A stretch of 64,000 nt of DNA from Atherix ibis (GCA_958298945.1 OY282605.1:38852811-38916810); one strand, 5' to 3'; positions 1 through 11,910 are shown, counted from the stretch's first letter. Made by a program: numbers and translations. The notes: a model not told the origin generated them from the sequence alone.

Positions 1-90
1 TTAGTTAAATAAATTTTTGAAATATAAAAAATTTTGCATAAAATGTAATAATTTTATTTGGAGTACAAATGGGAAATGCTGCATTCGTTT

Positions 91-916
91 TCTAATAGAT
101 GGCGCCAGCAGTAAATGCTGGTGAAAAATATCGGATCAGAAATGTCAAATCGCAAGCTTAGGCATCTGTCAATACCTTTTCATTATTATATTTGTGACTT
201 TCAATTGGCATTATACCATATATTTTTATATGGGAGAAAATGTTGTAATTTAAGCCAAATAATTTTGCTTTTTGCCTTTAATAATTCGAAAAAATCTTCA
301 GCTGAGAAGCGTCGAATGATTGTAGAAACTTGTATTAGTGAAGAGCAATGCTACAAAAGTGATGATTTCGACGTGGAAGATAAGGAGTGTCCCGGACCGG
401 TGAAAAAGTTTGAAGACGCAAAATTGAAGATAAAGTCCATGTCAAACGCAACAAAAATTTGCAGATTTACGGTCCGTTTCCCATCGTTTGAAAGTCTTGA
501 GAATGATCTTAAAGCAAGGAAATTAATGTCAAACGAGTTTAAGCTGAGAAACATCAAACGGCGTTTTTTAACGTAAGAGCAGGGGTTTCTGCATTATATT
601 ATAACTGGCGATGAAAAGTGGACACATAACAATAATCCGAAACGAAGAAAATCGTAGGAGCACCGCGGCCATGCATTAATATCGCCGGCCAAGTCAACCA
701 TCCTTGGCTTGTAGCTCATGCTATGTATTTGTTGGGATTAGCTCAGTGTAGCTTATTATGAGCTATTGTAACTGGGTGAAACCATTACAGGATCTTACCA
801 CCGATCAAAACTGATGCGTTTGAGCCCAGCATTGAAGGAAAAATGGGCACAACACGAGTAAAGACATGACCAAGTGATTTTGTGGCACGACAACGCTCGG
901 CCACATGTTTCTAAGA
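91..916 (+). mobile_element. mariner relic (family MarA), 5' part
   Basis: Decayed N-terminal and central part of a mauritiana-like mariner transposase. Recognisable pieces are RRMIVETCISEE, DFDVEDKECPGPVKKFED, a GDEKW block near 610 (first catalytic aspartate region) and WHDNARPHVSK at 880-915 (second catalytic aspartate). Stops and frameshifts occur throughout, so no functional protein is possible. The start is placed at the TAGATGGCG motif, which also begins the related copy at 44.6 kb. The relic is interrupted at 917 by another mariner and resumes at 1991. Confidence 0.85.
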
Positions 917-1990
917 TACGAGGGTCATTCAATAAGGCCTTAGAAAAAGATGGAAAAAAACTGTTTTTTAAAAAAAAAAAATTTTATTTTTCAACATATT
1001 CTCCTTTAAGCTCTGTACACTTTTCCAACCGTTTTTCCAAAATTTTTATCCCGTCCAAAAAATAGGATTTCGGAAGTTCTGCAAAATACTCATCCGTTTG
1101 AGCAATGACGTCCTTCAAGCCATTTCTTTCAAGTCCTTCAAGCCATTTTTTCAGATTGGGGAAAAGGAAAAACAATAACAGGATCGTAATACGCTCCTGT
1201 TATTTTTCCTTTTCCAAATAGGGTTTTTCCTTTTTCCAAGTATTCGATAAAAATGATGCCCTGCGAATCCCAAAAGACCGTGGCCATCACCTTGCCGGCC
1301 GATGGCACAGTTTTTGCCTTCTTCGGAGCCCGTCCACCCTTGAAAATCCACTGTGATGACTGTCTTCTCGTTTCTGGAGTGTAGTAGTGTATCCAGGTTT
1401 CGTCCACAGTGACATATCGACGAAGGAATTCGGCAGGATTGCGATGAAAGAGTGCCAACATAGCCTCAGAGTCCACTGCACGATTGCGCTTATTCTCCTC
1501 TGAGAGCAAACGCGGCACCCATCTTGCCGAAATTTTTTTCACAGACAATTTTTCATGCAAAATTGAAGCGACTGTACCTTGTGATATGCCCGTGGCCTCA
1601 ACTAATTCGCGCACTTTAATTCGCCGATCGTTCAAAATCAGATCGTTGATTTTGTCGATGATTTCAGGAGTAGACACCTCAACTGGGCGTCCTGAACGAT
1701 GTTCATCTTTTGTGGATGAACGGCCACGTTTAAATTCATTCACCCAATTGTAAACCATCGCAAACACAGGTGCAGATGTGCCATGAACTGCATCCAACTC
1801 GGCTTTGATTTCTTTCGGGCTTAAGCCTTTCAAATGGAGATGTTTGATGACAGCCCTAAACTCGCTTTTTTCCATTGTTATGCACAAATAAATGTCGTTA
1901 ACTTTAATCGACGATAGAAATTGACCTACGCTATGGATCGAGCTGAAATTAATGCTACTTTCCTGTCGATAAAAAAATCTTTACCTCATA
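917..1990 (-). mobile_element. mariner (family MarB, TACGAGGG ends) nested in MarA
   Basis: A second mariner inserted into the MarA relic. The left end starts TACGAGGGTCATTCAATAAG and the right end closes at TA 1989-1990. Removing 917-1990 and one TA rejoins the host transposase reading (HVSK then VKIYQLKW), which fixes both borders and shows a TA target-site duplication. The right terminal repeat is poorly preserved. The element is about 1.07 kb, short for a 1.3-kb mariner, because part of the catalytic domain is deleted. Confidence 0.88.
984..1887 (-). pseudogene. mariner transposase, internally deleted
   Basis: Minus-strand transposase of the nested MarB element. The first 249 codons (1887-1138) carry the paired helix-turn-helix DNA-binding region (MEKSEFRAVIKHL... 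GISQGTVASILHEKLS) and the first catalytic block VTVDETWIHYY, then VMATVFWDSQGIIFIEYLEKGKT. The C-terminus (1175-984) resumes at FFLFPNLKKWLEG and ends GEYVEK. The segment with the second and third catalytic aspartates (HxDNAPxH to PDLAPCD) is missing, and the junction contains a short repeated GTTTTTCC/TTATTTTTCC-like stretch. The enzyme must be inactive. Confidence 0.88.
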
Positions 1991-2175
1991 GTTAAAATAT
2001 ACCAACTGAAATGGAACGTCCTGCCCAATCACCCGTCGTATTCTCTAGACATCATCCTTTCCGACAGCTACCTCTTCCGATCGATGACGCATGGTCCGGC
2101 TGCACAGAACTTTCGATCTAACGAAGAGATAAAAAATTGGGACGATTCGTGGATCACCTCAACAGACGAGCAGTT
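1991..2175 (+). mobile_element. mariner relic (MarA), 3' part
   Basis: Continuation of the first mariner after the nested insertion. The translation (with breaks) reads LKWNVLP, then a SYSLD block, a YHLFRS-like block and SWITSTDEQF, i.e. the region of the third catalytic aspartate and the C-terminus. It stops at a GTTGTTGTTG tract that is the tail of the adjacent LINE fragment. Confidence 0.85.
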
Positions 2176-2925
2176 TTGTTGTTGTTGTTTGCAAAGTGTC
2201 TTAGACATGTGCTAGAGGCTACTGCATAGCGCCACGACCATGAGGCCATTTGGCGAAGTTATCTGAAAGAGACTGGTCTGTGCTTAGTAGTATATAATAT
2301 TGAGAATTTTGTTATATTTACATTGCGGTCTAGGGAATAGAGTTGTTGGATCCAGGAGCTCCACAATGGAAGTAATCCTACTCGCGAAGTAATTTTTGGT
2401 TATGTGGCATTCATGTAGAATATGAATGCTAGTGAAATTAGTGCTACAGGATTGGCATAAGGGACGATTGGTGTTGCCAAAATGGAAGTTATAAGTAAGA
2501 GCAGGAATACTGAGGAGCTTCCTGGCCCAGTATTTCGGTATTATTTTTGAATAAACTGGTTTATTGGTGGTTATCCAATGAGTCGACAAAAATATTTCGC
2601 TATTCGTCCAGTCATCGTTTTTGGGGATGGCTAATGGTGTTAGTTGCCATTCTGTTAATAGGCAAAGCAAATTGGGAATGACTGTGGTCTCTGGTCGACG
2701 GAGTGTTTCTCCGGCCAACTTGTCAGCACTTTCATTGCAACAATTCCCACATGCCCTGGGAAGTTTTTTCGACAAGGAATCCTTATGCTGCCAGAAAAAT
2801 GGAAAAAAGTTTTGGCTAGCAATAGACAATACTTTGAAAAATGAATATGTGAGGATTTGTCCATAATAAAACCTTAAATTTTGAGAAAAAAAATGGCAGT
2901 TGTCCATTTGTACCCCCAAAAATTA
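2176..2925 (-). mobile_element. non-LTR retrotransposon (LINE) 3' end, RNase H and tail
   Basis: Minus-strand 3' terminus of a LINE. A frame near 2760 gives FPGHVGIVAMKVLTSWPEK, the conserved PGHxGIxGNExAD block of LINE RNase H domains, and 2284-2700 gives LLTEWQLTPLAI, IFLSTHWITTNKPVYSK and CQSCSTNFTSIHILHECH, a C-terminal Cys/His block. The 3' tail is an AAC-type repeat, read as GTTGTTGTTG on the + strand, inserted into the MarA mariner. The copy is 5'-truncated. The same truncated copy at the same mariner site occurs at 40903-41617. Confidence 0.8.
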
Positions 2926-3911
2926 AAGTGATTTTAAGTCAAATATTAACTTTAATGTTAAAATCAAAGAAACTCAATTTTGCAATTACTTTAAAATAAA
3001 TATTTTCTCTTTAAAATTAAAGTCAATATAACAAATTATTTTAATTATAATTTTATATATAGTAAGTTCAGGTTTTTATTTATTAAAATTATTAAAATAA
3101 AATTTAAATTGACTTGCAGTGTTAAAAGCTGGCAGCAAATGTAACGCCACAAGATGACTGCAAATTTTCAAGCAATGCGTTTACGATAAAGCAACGCGCC
3201 ACGTTGCGTTATGAGTGCGCTATAGTTGAATGTCAATTTTGCTGTTGAACAAAGCGAAAATTAAGAAAATTTCCAATTCCTTATTTTTTCTAAAAAAAAA
3301 CGACTACAATTAATACAAGTTCATAAAAATCATTAAATATGTTGATCAAATAAAATATTCACTTTTAATAAATCTGCACGCGTTTAAACTTTATTGAACG
3401 ATAAACCATTGAACCGTTTTGTTGAATGATGAAAACGACAAATTTGTTGAATGACAACACAAGTGCGCAGAGTTATACATTTCACGGTTCGAAAAGAAAA
3501 GCTCTGTTATTTAATATCTGTTTAATAATTATATCTTTTAAAAAAAAATTTGCTTAGCATAAAATCTGCCATTTTTATTTCTGGATTTTTTTAATCACTA
3601 AAAAAATTTGATTAAATTTTTAAAAAAACTTTCTGCAAAGATGGTTACTTACCGTAGTCTCGTTTTTCGAGGTGTTTCGCCCAAAATTGGTTTATTTTGC
3701 ACATAGTGGATATATCAATAAGCAAAATTACCATTTATATTGGCTTAAAAAACTAACAAATTACTATGGAGAAGCCTTTGCATCTGAAAAAACTGACTGT
3801 TTGGTTTGCAGTTTGGACTGAAAATGTTATTCTTTGAAAATGAGCAAGAAAACACGGTTTCAGTCAATTTTCGACCGTATAATGATGACATTTTTTTTTT
3901 ATACTAAACGT
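2926..3911. other. AT-rich DNA without recognised gene
   Basis: No coding or repeat signal recognised apart from homopolymer and A/T tracts. Parts from about 3650 on resemble the dispersed AT-rich repeat seen again at 17.4 and 56.0 kb. Confidence 0.5.
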
Positions 3912-4358
3912 AAACATATTAATTTTAAAAATATATAGTTTAGCAAAACAGTACCACAAGCCAAATGTGGTTTTTATTTCGCAAAATGCTCACAAGACGC
4001 ATAAAATTTCAACTTACCTCAAAACACTTGCGATTAAACACTTTTACAATTTTTCTTCTTGTAAAAATTTATTAATAAAAAAATTTTTTTAAACATTAAA
4101 GCTTTTAAAAACTATCATCCTTTAAGTAATTAACATATTAATTTTAAAAATATATAGTTTAGCAAAACAGTACCACAAGCCAAATGTGGTTTTTATTTCG
4201 CAAAATGCTCACAAGACGCATAAAATTTCAACTTACCTCCAAACACTTGCGATTTAACACTTTTACAATTTTTGTTCTTGTAAAATTTTATAAAATTTAT
4301 TAATAAAAAAAATTTTTTAAACATTAAAGCTTTTAAAAACTATCATCCTTTAAGTAAT
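3912..4358. repeat. 219-bp tandem duplication
   Basis: Two consecutive copies (3912-4130 and 4131-4358), each running from AACATATTAATTTTAAAAAT to CATCCTTTAAGTAAT. They are nearly identical. Copy 2 has a few substitutions and a 10-nt TTTATAAAAT-like expansion. The near identity implies a recent duplication. Similar sequence (AAAATGCT...ACGCATAA, CTTACCTC) recurs at 17.4 and 56.0 kb, so the unit is part of a dispersed repeat family. Confidence 0.92.
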
Positions 4359-5585
4359 GGCCGAATTACAGTCCGAAATGTGTAAAAAATTAATTAATTA
4401 AAAATTACCTTAAACAGACTGAGTATTGCAAGATATCTTATCGCAAATATTTAAATAATATTTTATTTACCATAATCAGTATAAATAAATAAAAATATTA
4501 TTAAAATATTAGTTGAAAATTATTTAGTAAAACTTTTCTTTCCAAAGCACAAATTGCATAACACATTACTCGTAAATGAATGCAATCTTAAGAAATAATT
4601 TTAATTATTTTATAAAAATTAAACTGCATTTTTTAAATTTATAAAAAAATTAAATGAAAACTAAATATTTCTTAATAAAAACAGTGTGAATGTTGGTAGA
4701 CAATTTTTCCTCTTCTTTTTCTTCCCATAAAATAATTTATTTTGAAAATATTTCATTTTTTATTAGAAATTTTTTAATATTTTCTAAAAATTTATGCTCT
4801 TTAAAAGTTTTATTTATTATGTCTGGATTTTCATTTGAAAAAAAAATCCATATCAACTAAGAAGTTTACTTTTGTAAGATATTACCTTAAAGCTTATTGG
4901 CTCAGCATTTGAAATAATTTTAATTCTGTCTGAGTAGCTTTAGTTAAAAGCCTTTTAATATTCCATTGAAATTATTTTTACTTGCAGGGTTTCTTTTTGT
5001 AACTGCAATTATAAATATTTCCATTTATAATAAGGTCAAATAACTATAAGAATTTGCATTTAATATTTGGCTTTGGTAGACAGGATAATCCTATTACCTT
5101 AGATCGTCTTGTTCTCATTTTTATATTCTTTCGAATATGAATTTTGTTTTAATAATTTTTTACTATTCTAGTGATAAATACTTGTTACTCGAAGAGGTTA
5201 CTCAAAGGAGCAAACTTGTAATTTGTTGGCATTATTAGACTAGCTAAAAATTGTGGATCTACACCCAAATTTATCCCTTTTGCGGGATTACATTCAATAT
5301 ATCCAAACAACAAACTAAATAATATTTATTTTTATAAATGAAAAATAGATGTCATGCACGCCATCTAATATTTCAAAAGCGTTTAATATTCATTTTACAT
5401 GACAGAATTTGCACCTTAAAGCTTAATTTTAAGTTAATAGATAAATGTCATAAAAGTTAATAATAAATGATTTTTTATGTGGTTGTTTTTCAAAAACAAC
5501 ATAGAAAAATTGCAAAAGTGTATGAAATTTTTATTTCAATCAATAAATAAATGCTTGCCATTTACTTTTTCAAGATTATTGTCTT
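4359..5585. other. AT-rich DNA without recognised gene
   Basis: Mostly A/T tracts. I see no exon-like segment, terminal repeat or transposase similarity here. Confidence 0.5.
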
Positions 5586-5589
5586 GTAA

Positions 5590-6417
5590 ATATTGAGCAC
5601 GATTACGTTTTGAGTGAGCGATCCATGCAAGAGGTCCAATTTTGAATCGCTTTTTTGAGCATCTCAGCTGGTATATCGATAATAGAAGTGATGCTGGCTT
5701 ATGGGCATAGATGCCGAGTGACTTTACATATCCCTATAACAAATAGTTTAGGGGCGTCAAATCGCACGATCAAGGCGGCCAACTCAGCGGTTCGAAACGT
5801 GAACTAAATTGCTCACCGACGTTATCTCTTAATATGTCAATTGTTTCATATGCTGTGAGGCATATAGTGCCGTCTTATTGAAACCACATGTTGACAGGAT
5901 GATGTTCATGCATTTTTGGGGAAAAATAATGTTCGAAATTATCCATTGACAATAATGTTATTGTTATAATAATTTTCAAGAAATACGGACCGCTGATTCC
6001 ACCGGTCCATAAACCACACCAAAGAGCATATTTTTCCGGGTGCAATGGCAGTTCTTGTTTTGCCTGTAGTTGCTCATCAGACCAAATGGGACAATTTTGC
6101 TTATTTACATACCAATTTAACCAGAAATTAGCTTCGTCGCTGAACGCAATTTAAAAAAAAAGAAAACAATTTTCCTCAAGTTGATCTAACGCTGAAAATT
6201 CGATGCTTTGGCAGGTTGTTCAGCTTCAGATCTTGCACGAGCTGTATTTTATAGATTTTATTGGGTTTTCAGACCAAGATCCTTGCGTAAAATCTTCCAC
6301 ATAGTCGAGTAACACAAACACAATTGTTGTGAACGGTGACGGATGGGTGACTTGCGGTCTTCACCAACATTGGACGCTATGGCAGCAATATTTTCCTCTG
6401 ATTGAGCGCTTTTAGCC
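5590..6417 (-). mobile_element. IS630/Tc1/mariner-type relic (family TcW), copy A
   Basis: Minus-strand decayed transposase of the family whose third catalytic block reads WPPRSCDLTPLDxFLWGY. Visible on the minus strand: FSDEANFWLN, CPIWSDEQLQAKQELPLHPEK, GLWTGGISGPYFL, MWFQ.DGT and SCDLTPLNYLL.GYVKSLG, with many stops. The irritans mariner at 6418-7670 sits inside it: a terminal piece (AAATAGCAAAAAAATTA) shared with copy B reappears at 7684-7740. Confidence 0.75.
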
Positions 6418-7670
6418 TAACAGTTCGGCTGAAAAGTTTATATGGTTGACGTCTAGATGGCGCTTCTTGCAAAAATCTACTTTATTATCACAAAATTTGA
6501 CAGCAATCGGTCGATTGGTTCGTGAGATATAGCATTCTGAGTGAAGCAACTTTTGTTATTGAAAAAAAAAAATGGATAAAGACGAATTTCGTGTATTGAT
6601 AAAGCATTGCTTTTTGATGAAAAAAAAAATACAGTGGAAACCAAAGCATGGTTTGACAAACGTTACCTGGACTCTGCTCCAGCTATTTCAACTGTGGAAT
6701 ATTGGTTTCGTCAATTTCGAACTGGTCGAACGAGCACAGTTGATGCAGAACGCAGTGGACGCCCAAAAGAGGTGGTGACGGCAGAAAACATCAAAAAAAT
6801 CCACAAAATAATTTTAAATGACCGTAAAGTGAAGTTGAGCGAGATAGCTGAGACTCTGAAGATATCGAAAGAGCGTTTTGGACATATCATGCATGAATAT
6901 TTGGGCATGCGAAAGCTGTGTGCAAAGTTGGTGCCGCGTGAGCTCACTGTGGACCAAAAACAACAACGTGTTGATGATTCTGAGCAGTGTTTGGAGCTGT
7001 TAAAGCGCAATAAACCCGAATTTTTGCGTCTATATGTGACAATGGATGAAACATGGCTCCGTTACTACAGTTCAGAGTCCAATCGGCAGTCGGCAGAGTG
7101 GAGAGCGAGCGACGAACCGAATCCAAAGCATGGAAAGACGCAACAGTCGGCTGGCAAGGTGATGGCGTCTGTATTTTGGGATGCGCATGGTATAATATTC
7201 ATTGACTATCTCCAGAAGGGACAGGCGATCAACAGCGACTATTATATAGCGTTATTGGATCGTTTGAAGAAAGAAATCGCTAAGAAACGGCCTCATTGGA
7301 AGAAGAAAAAAGTGTTGTTTCACCAAGACAATGCACCGTGTCACAAGTCGATGAAAACGAAGGTCAAACTCAATGAATTGAGTTTGTATTCTCCAGATCT
7401 GGCCACCAGCGACTTTTTCCTGTTTGCAGACCTCAAGAGAATGCTCGCTGGCAAGAAATTTAAGACCGATGATGAAGTGATTGCCGAAACTGAGGCTTAT
7501 TTTGAGGCAAAACCGAAAGAGTACTATAAAAATGTTATCGAAAAGTTGGAAGATCGCTATAATCGCTGTATCGCCCTCGAAGGCAACTATGTTGAATAAT
7601 AAAAATTAATTTTGCAAAAAAAAATATTTTTACTGTGTTACCTTATAAACTTTTCAGCCGAACAAACATA
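6418..7670 (+). mobile_element. irritans-subfamily mariner (MarC), near-complete
   Basis: A 1.25-kb mariner with recognisable inverted ends: GTTCGGCTGAAAAGTTTATA on the left (6423) and its complement TATAAACTTTTCAGCCGAAC on the right (7644-7663). Probable TA target copies lie at 6418 and 7669. The terminal pattern ACAG-TTCGGCTGA-AAGT recalls the Himar1 type. It is the best preserved element in the window and is inserted into the older TcW relic. Borders are uncertain by a few bases because the outer right end has diverged. Confidence 0.88.
6572..7599 (+). pseudogene. irritans-type mariner transposase, one frameshift and a catalytic-loop deletion
   Basis: Close relative of the Himar1-type transposase, about 340 residues. 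Translation starts at the ATG at 6572 (MDKDEFRVLIKH) and shifts frame in a run of ten A at 6620, after which one open frame of about 330 codons runs to GNYVE-stop. Domains in order: paired helix-turn-helix (SGRPKEVVTAENIKK; LSEIAETLKIS), linker WVPRE-like (LVPRELT), first aspartate in VTMDETW, second in FHQDNAPCH, third in LATSDFF. The second and third aspartates are 27 residues apart instead of the family's 34, because seven residues are missing just before YSPDL. I therefore infer it is inactive despite the good reading frame. Confidence 0.9.
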
Positions 7671-8641
7671 CGTCACGTATTAAATGCGAGCTATCAAAAA
7701 TAAAAATGTAAAAAACCGAATAGCAAAAAAATTATCTGTTATTTGGTTTATACCAATTCCACGGGATTTTTACGGTTTCAATAAAATTCGTGTACATTTA
7801 TGGCGATTGTCTCTCATTATACTCTATAATCTAAGTAATGCGCGCTCTACCGTTTATCTCTACTACGAGCGTAGTCAGAGTAGTCAGTGTAGATCGTCGA
7901 TATCAATCAGAAATTTTTCTACAAGCAGTCTACTTTGATAAATTTTATGGTATAGACGGACGGACTGCAAACGAGTTTGGTAGAGAAGAATTTTGTTTGC
8001 GGTAGAGCTCTACCATCTTTTCTTTGTAGTGAACACAGAGCTTAATAAATATTTTGCATTTATATTCATAGTAAACACAGCATTTCATCCAATTTAATCT
8101 CATACAATTTAGTCTTAATAAAAGTAATTATTTACTTTGCAAACTGTTGCACATTTAATCCATGGCTTTGTTGGTTAAATTGAAGTGCAATAAGGATTCC
8201 GAAAACCTTAGATTGGGCTTTTGTATTTAAGTACAAAAAAGATACTAAAGATTTTTCTGTGAATGGTAAAAATGATAACGATTAAAATTCAGAAAATTTT
8301 GGAAATTTTTAATAAGAATATTATTTTCCATTATTTTTCATTCTAAAAATGGATACTTAAACGTGCGACAACTGCTTACGGCCACTTAATAAAATTGCCA
8401 ATTCTTCATGGTTTAGTGAAAAGGTGCAAAATTTCAATTGATGAAATTTAATTTTCTGAGTATTCTGTTAATTTATTACTTATTAATATATTTTCCATTA
8501 TTATTGTACTAATTAGAATTTAAATCCTATAATTTTTTAAGAAATATTTAATAAAATTGCAAAGAAAATTTAAGTGAAAAGAATTAATTAAATCAATTTC
8601 GTTTTTTGTATGTGTTTCTTACCTCAAAAGCTTTAAGTCTG
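7671..8641. other. TcW terminal piece, then unannotated AT-rich DNA
   Basis: 7684-7740 continues the TcW relic beyond the mariner. From 7741 I see no gene. A short less AT-rich stretch at 7800-8030 has repeated TCTACC/GTAGAG words but no recognised product. Confidence 0.5.
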
Positions 8642-8718
8642 AGTATTTTCTAGACACTTTGTATACTATTTAGGTCCTGGCTTTAGTAGAATAGTATACA
8701 GAGTGTCTAGAAAATACT
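8642..8718. repeat. foldback palindrome, 28-bp arms
   Basis: Arms 8642-8669 and 8691-8718 (AGTATTTTCTAGACACTTTG and its complement) match at 27 of 28 positions around a 21-nt spacer. The spacer word TCCTGGCTTTAGTAGAAT is repeated in altered form at 8733-8751. No coding or terminal-repeat function recognised. Confidence 0.95.
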
Positions 8719-9544
8719 TCTTTAATACTTTATAGTCCTGGATTAAGTAGAATGTGATATTTTTCTTATTCCAGAATTTCTTAAAGCGTCCAGATTTCTT
8801 ATTCTAAGATTTTATATATAATACGATATGCAGATCCTATTCGGCTGTATTGACTCGATAAGTATTTCTCCTTTCTTAAGCCATGATAAAAATAATAAAA
8901 TATTGACCTCTTGCATGGCATAGTCGATTAGGTTAGGTATTTATATAGGTAACATCTCAACGAAGGCCTGTGGTTTATAAGGTGACGGTTAGTATAAAAG
9001 TTGCTCTTTTTTTCTTTATAATCTTCCAATCCATTATAAAACTAATAGATTGGTATAGTAAATAAGGTATTTTTTGTTGATCTAGAATTTGTGCCCTCCG
9101 GTTAGTATCTTAAGCTCTATAACGCTATACTACAATATAGCACCTTATGCCATAACAGATCCCTTTTGGCTCAATTTTGGAAAAATGTTTTTTTTTTATA
9201 GTCTTTAGGGGGCTGTCATATGGTTTAGTCCAAATTTCAGTCAGATTATCATATATTATTGAGTTAAACCTATTTTTTTTTTTAATGAAGTGTTTTACTA
9301 ATCCGTTGAGCTTTTGCTGATTCTTGCCAAAAATTTAACATTTCCTGCAATTTTTTGAGCACTTACCTTTCTAAAAAAAATGCATGCCTTGGAGGAACAT
9401 TATAGTGACTTATACTTCTTTTTGATTTTTATTAATTAGAAAGATAATATTGGACACTTTATTCTATTAAAAGTTTCTGTACTTTGAAATGTCCATTTTT
9501 TCTATTACTAATTTTTTTTCACGTTTTAGTATTAAATTTTCTTT
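8719..9544. other. AT-rich DNA without recognised gene
   Basis: No exon, transposase or repeat structure recognised. Confidence 0.5.
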
Positions 9545-10990
9545 AAAATGCAATGGAACGGGCACTGTTTATTTGCTAGAATAATCGCCGAAAAAAATAA
9601 ACAGTGGCTTTAAACAGTTGTTGTGCATTTAAATACCATATATTAGAATAAAAAATAATTATAAATATCTGAATTTGTTCAAAAGTTCATTCATTTTCAT
9701 TTGAAGGCATTTATAAAAATTTCATAATCTAGAACTTTCCGGACTAAAAATCTGCACAAAATTTGTGGCCTCAAACAATTGTCGTGCATTTAGAAATCAT
9801 TTATTAGAATAAAAAATAATTTTAAAAAAAATCATACAATATTATTAGAAATATCTGGATTTAGTTAAAAATTCCATTAATTTTCATTTTCAGCCATTCA
9901 TAAAAATTTAATAATGTAGAACTTTCCGGACTAAAAATCTGCACAAAATTTGTGGCCGCAAACATTTGTCGTGAATTTAAATACCATTTATTAAAATGGA
10001 AAATAATTTTTAAAAAAATCTTATTATTAGAATTATGTGAATTTATTCAAAAATTCATTCATTTTCATTTTCATTCATAAAAATTTCGTAATCTGCAATT
10101 TTCCGGACAAAAATCTGCAAAAAATTGCTGGCTTTAAAAATTTATCGTACATTTAAATAACATTTATTAAAATCAAAAATAATTTTACAAAAATCTTATT
10201 ATTAGAACTATCTGATTTTATTCAATAATTCGGATATTTTCATTTTCAGACATTTATAAAAATTTCATAATCTAGGATTTTCCGGAGTAAAAATCTGCAA
10301 AAAATTGTTCGCTTTTAATAGTTGTCGCGTATTTGAATCGCATTTATTAGAATAAAAAATTATTTAAAAAAATCTTAATATTAGAAATATCTGAATTTAT
10401 TCAAAAATTAATTCATTTTCATTGTCAGACATTCATAAAAATTTTATAATCTAGAATTTTCGGGACTAAAAATCTGCAACAAATTTTTGACCCCAAAAAG
10501 TTCTCGTACATTTAAATATCATTTATTAGAATCAAAAATAATTTTACGAAAATCTTATTATTAGAACTATCTGACTTTATTCAATAATTCAGGCACTTTC
10601 ATTTTCAGCCATTCATAAGAATTTAATAATCTCGAATTTTTCGGACTAAAAATCTGTAAAAAATCCTGGCTTTTAACATTTGTCGCGCATTCAAATACCA
10701 TTTATTTGCATAAAAAATAATTTAAAATAAAAATTTTATTATTAGAAATATTTAAATTTATTTTCATTTTCAGCCATTTCTTAATATGGAATTTTCCAGA
10801 CTAAAAATCTGCAAAAAATTTGTGGCCTCAAAAAGTTGTCGCGCATTTAAATACCATTTATTAGAATAATATTTTTTTTTTCAAAAAATGCTATTATTAA
10901 AAATATGTGAAATTATTTAATAAGTCATTTATTTTCATTGGAATTTGCTAGAAATACTCCGATGACCTCAAGCAGTTGTCGCAAATCGTT
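9545..10990. repeat. satellite-like tandem array, ~180-bp unit, about 8 copies
   Basis: The landmark TTTCCGGACTAAAAATCTGC or a close variant recurs near 9735, 9921, 10099, 10278, 10457, 10637 and 10793, giving spacings of 186, 178, 179, 179, 180 and 156 bp. Other recurring words are TTGTCGCGCATTTAAATACC, ATTTATTAGAATAAAAAATA and TCATTTTCATTTTCAG. Copies are clearly diverged, so the array is old. The last units are shortened and it ends about 900 bp upstream of the K2P start codon. Confidence 0.92.
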
Positions 10991-11800
10991 TTTCCAAAAT
11001 AAATTGAAAAAAAAATTGTACATACAGTTTCCTTTCAAAATAAAAAAAAAAACCATTAGAAAATTCTTAAAGACTGCATATATTCTTATTTACAGTCAAA
11101 ATTCGGTTGTGGTTAGTGAAATCAGAAATAAAATTACAATATTCACTATCGCATCGCATATAAAGACTTTTACAATAATAGGACTGCCCCCATTATGCTC
11201 TTTTGTAATCCCAAACGATTTAAGTGGTTTAATAGCCCTGCTCTTATGACTTTTGCAATTTAAGCCTAACAAGAAATCGTTTGCCTTTTTGTTAAGATAA
11301 TTTCGAAAATGATTTCAGTGCGTCTGGACCATAATGGATATAGACTTTTAGTATCATCAACGTTCATACCATCCAAGCATCGAAACAAATAAATATTATA
11401 CGAGTACATGTAATATGGTCGGTTGGCTCATTCGCTTATAACCACTTGGCAATTTTCTGAACGATGCAAAGCTAATTACAGTATTGCAAAGCTTATAGCT
11501 GAATTTGATTCTGTCGTTTTATCCAGTCTTCTTATCCATTCTCCTCCATTATATATGATATGTTCTAACACTAAACGATCGTTTTGCTTTTCATTTTCAG
11601 ATTTTCCATCGTCATTCAATCAATGACGGATATTGTCATCGCCCGGAAATACCATCAACTTTAGTTAGCAACGCCAAAAATTTAGCTGCAGGACATCAAA
11701 CATCAAAAAAGTTTAGTATACGATTAGTATTTTGAATGTAGACGATTTTCGCGATTTTATTCTGGAAATAAAAAAAAAACTAGAAAAAGGAACAAGAGAA
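10991..11800. other. K2P gene 5' flank
   Basis: No recognised coding sequence. Composition becomes more balanced from about 11.1 kb toward the K2P start, as expected for promoter and untranslated sequence. Transcription start not determinable here. Confidence 0.4.
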
Positions 11801-11809
11801 TATAAAAAG
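11801..11809 (+). promoter_or_regulatory. possible TATA box of the K2P gene
   Basis: TATAAAAAG lies 110 bp upstream of the start codon. This is a plausible core promoter, but A/T-rich DNA produces such words by chance. No independent initiator evidence. Confidence 0.25.
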
Positions 11810-11884
11810 AATATTGTGTTGAGTTCGTATTTGTTGTGTGGTGCTGTATGTGTATGGAAAATGAATAAAAATTTACAAACTTAA

Positions 11885-11909
11885 ATGTGTGAACGAATTC
11901 ATGAAATAA
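11885..11909 (+). promoter_or_regulatory. upstream ORFs before the K2P start
   Basis: A two-codon upstream ORF (ATGAAATAA, 11901-11909) ends one base before the main ATG. Another ATG at 11885 opens a frame that overlaps the main coding start. If transcribed, both could reduce or tune translation; this is inferred from position only. Confidence 0.45.
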
Positions 11910-11910
11910 G

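Noticed and set aside
10938..11249. 103-codon frame overlapping the end of the 180-bp array
   Set aside because: Starts inside satellite sequence, Lys/Ile-rich by composition, no known motif.
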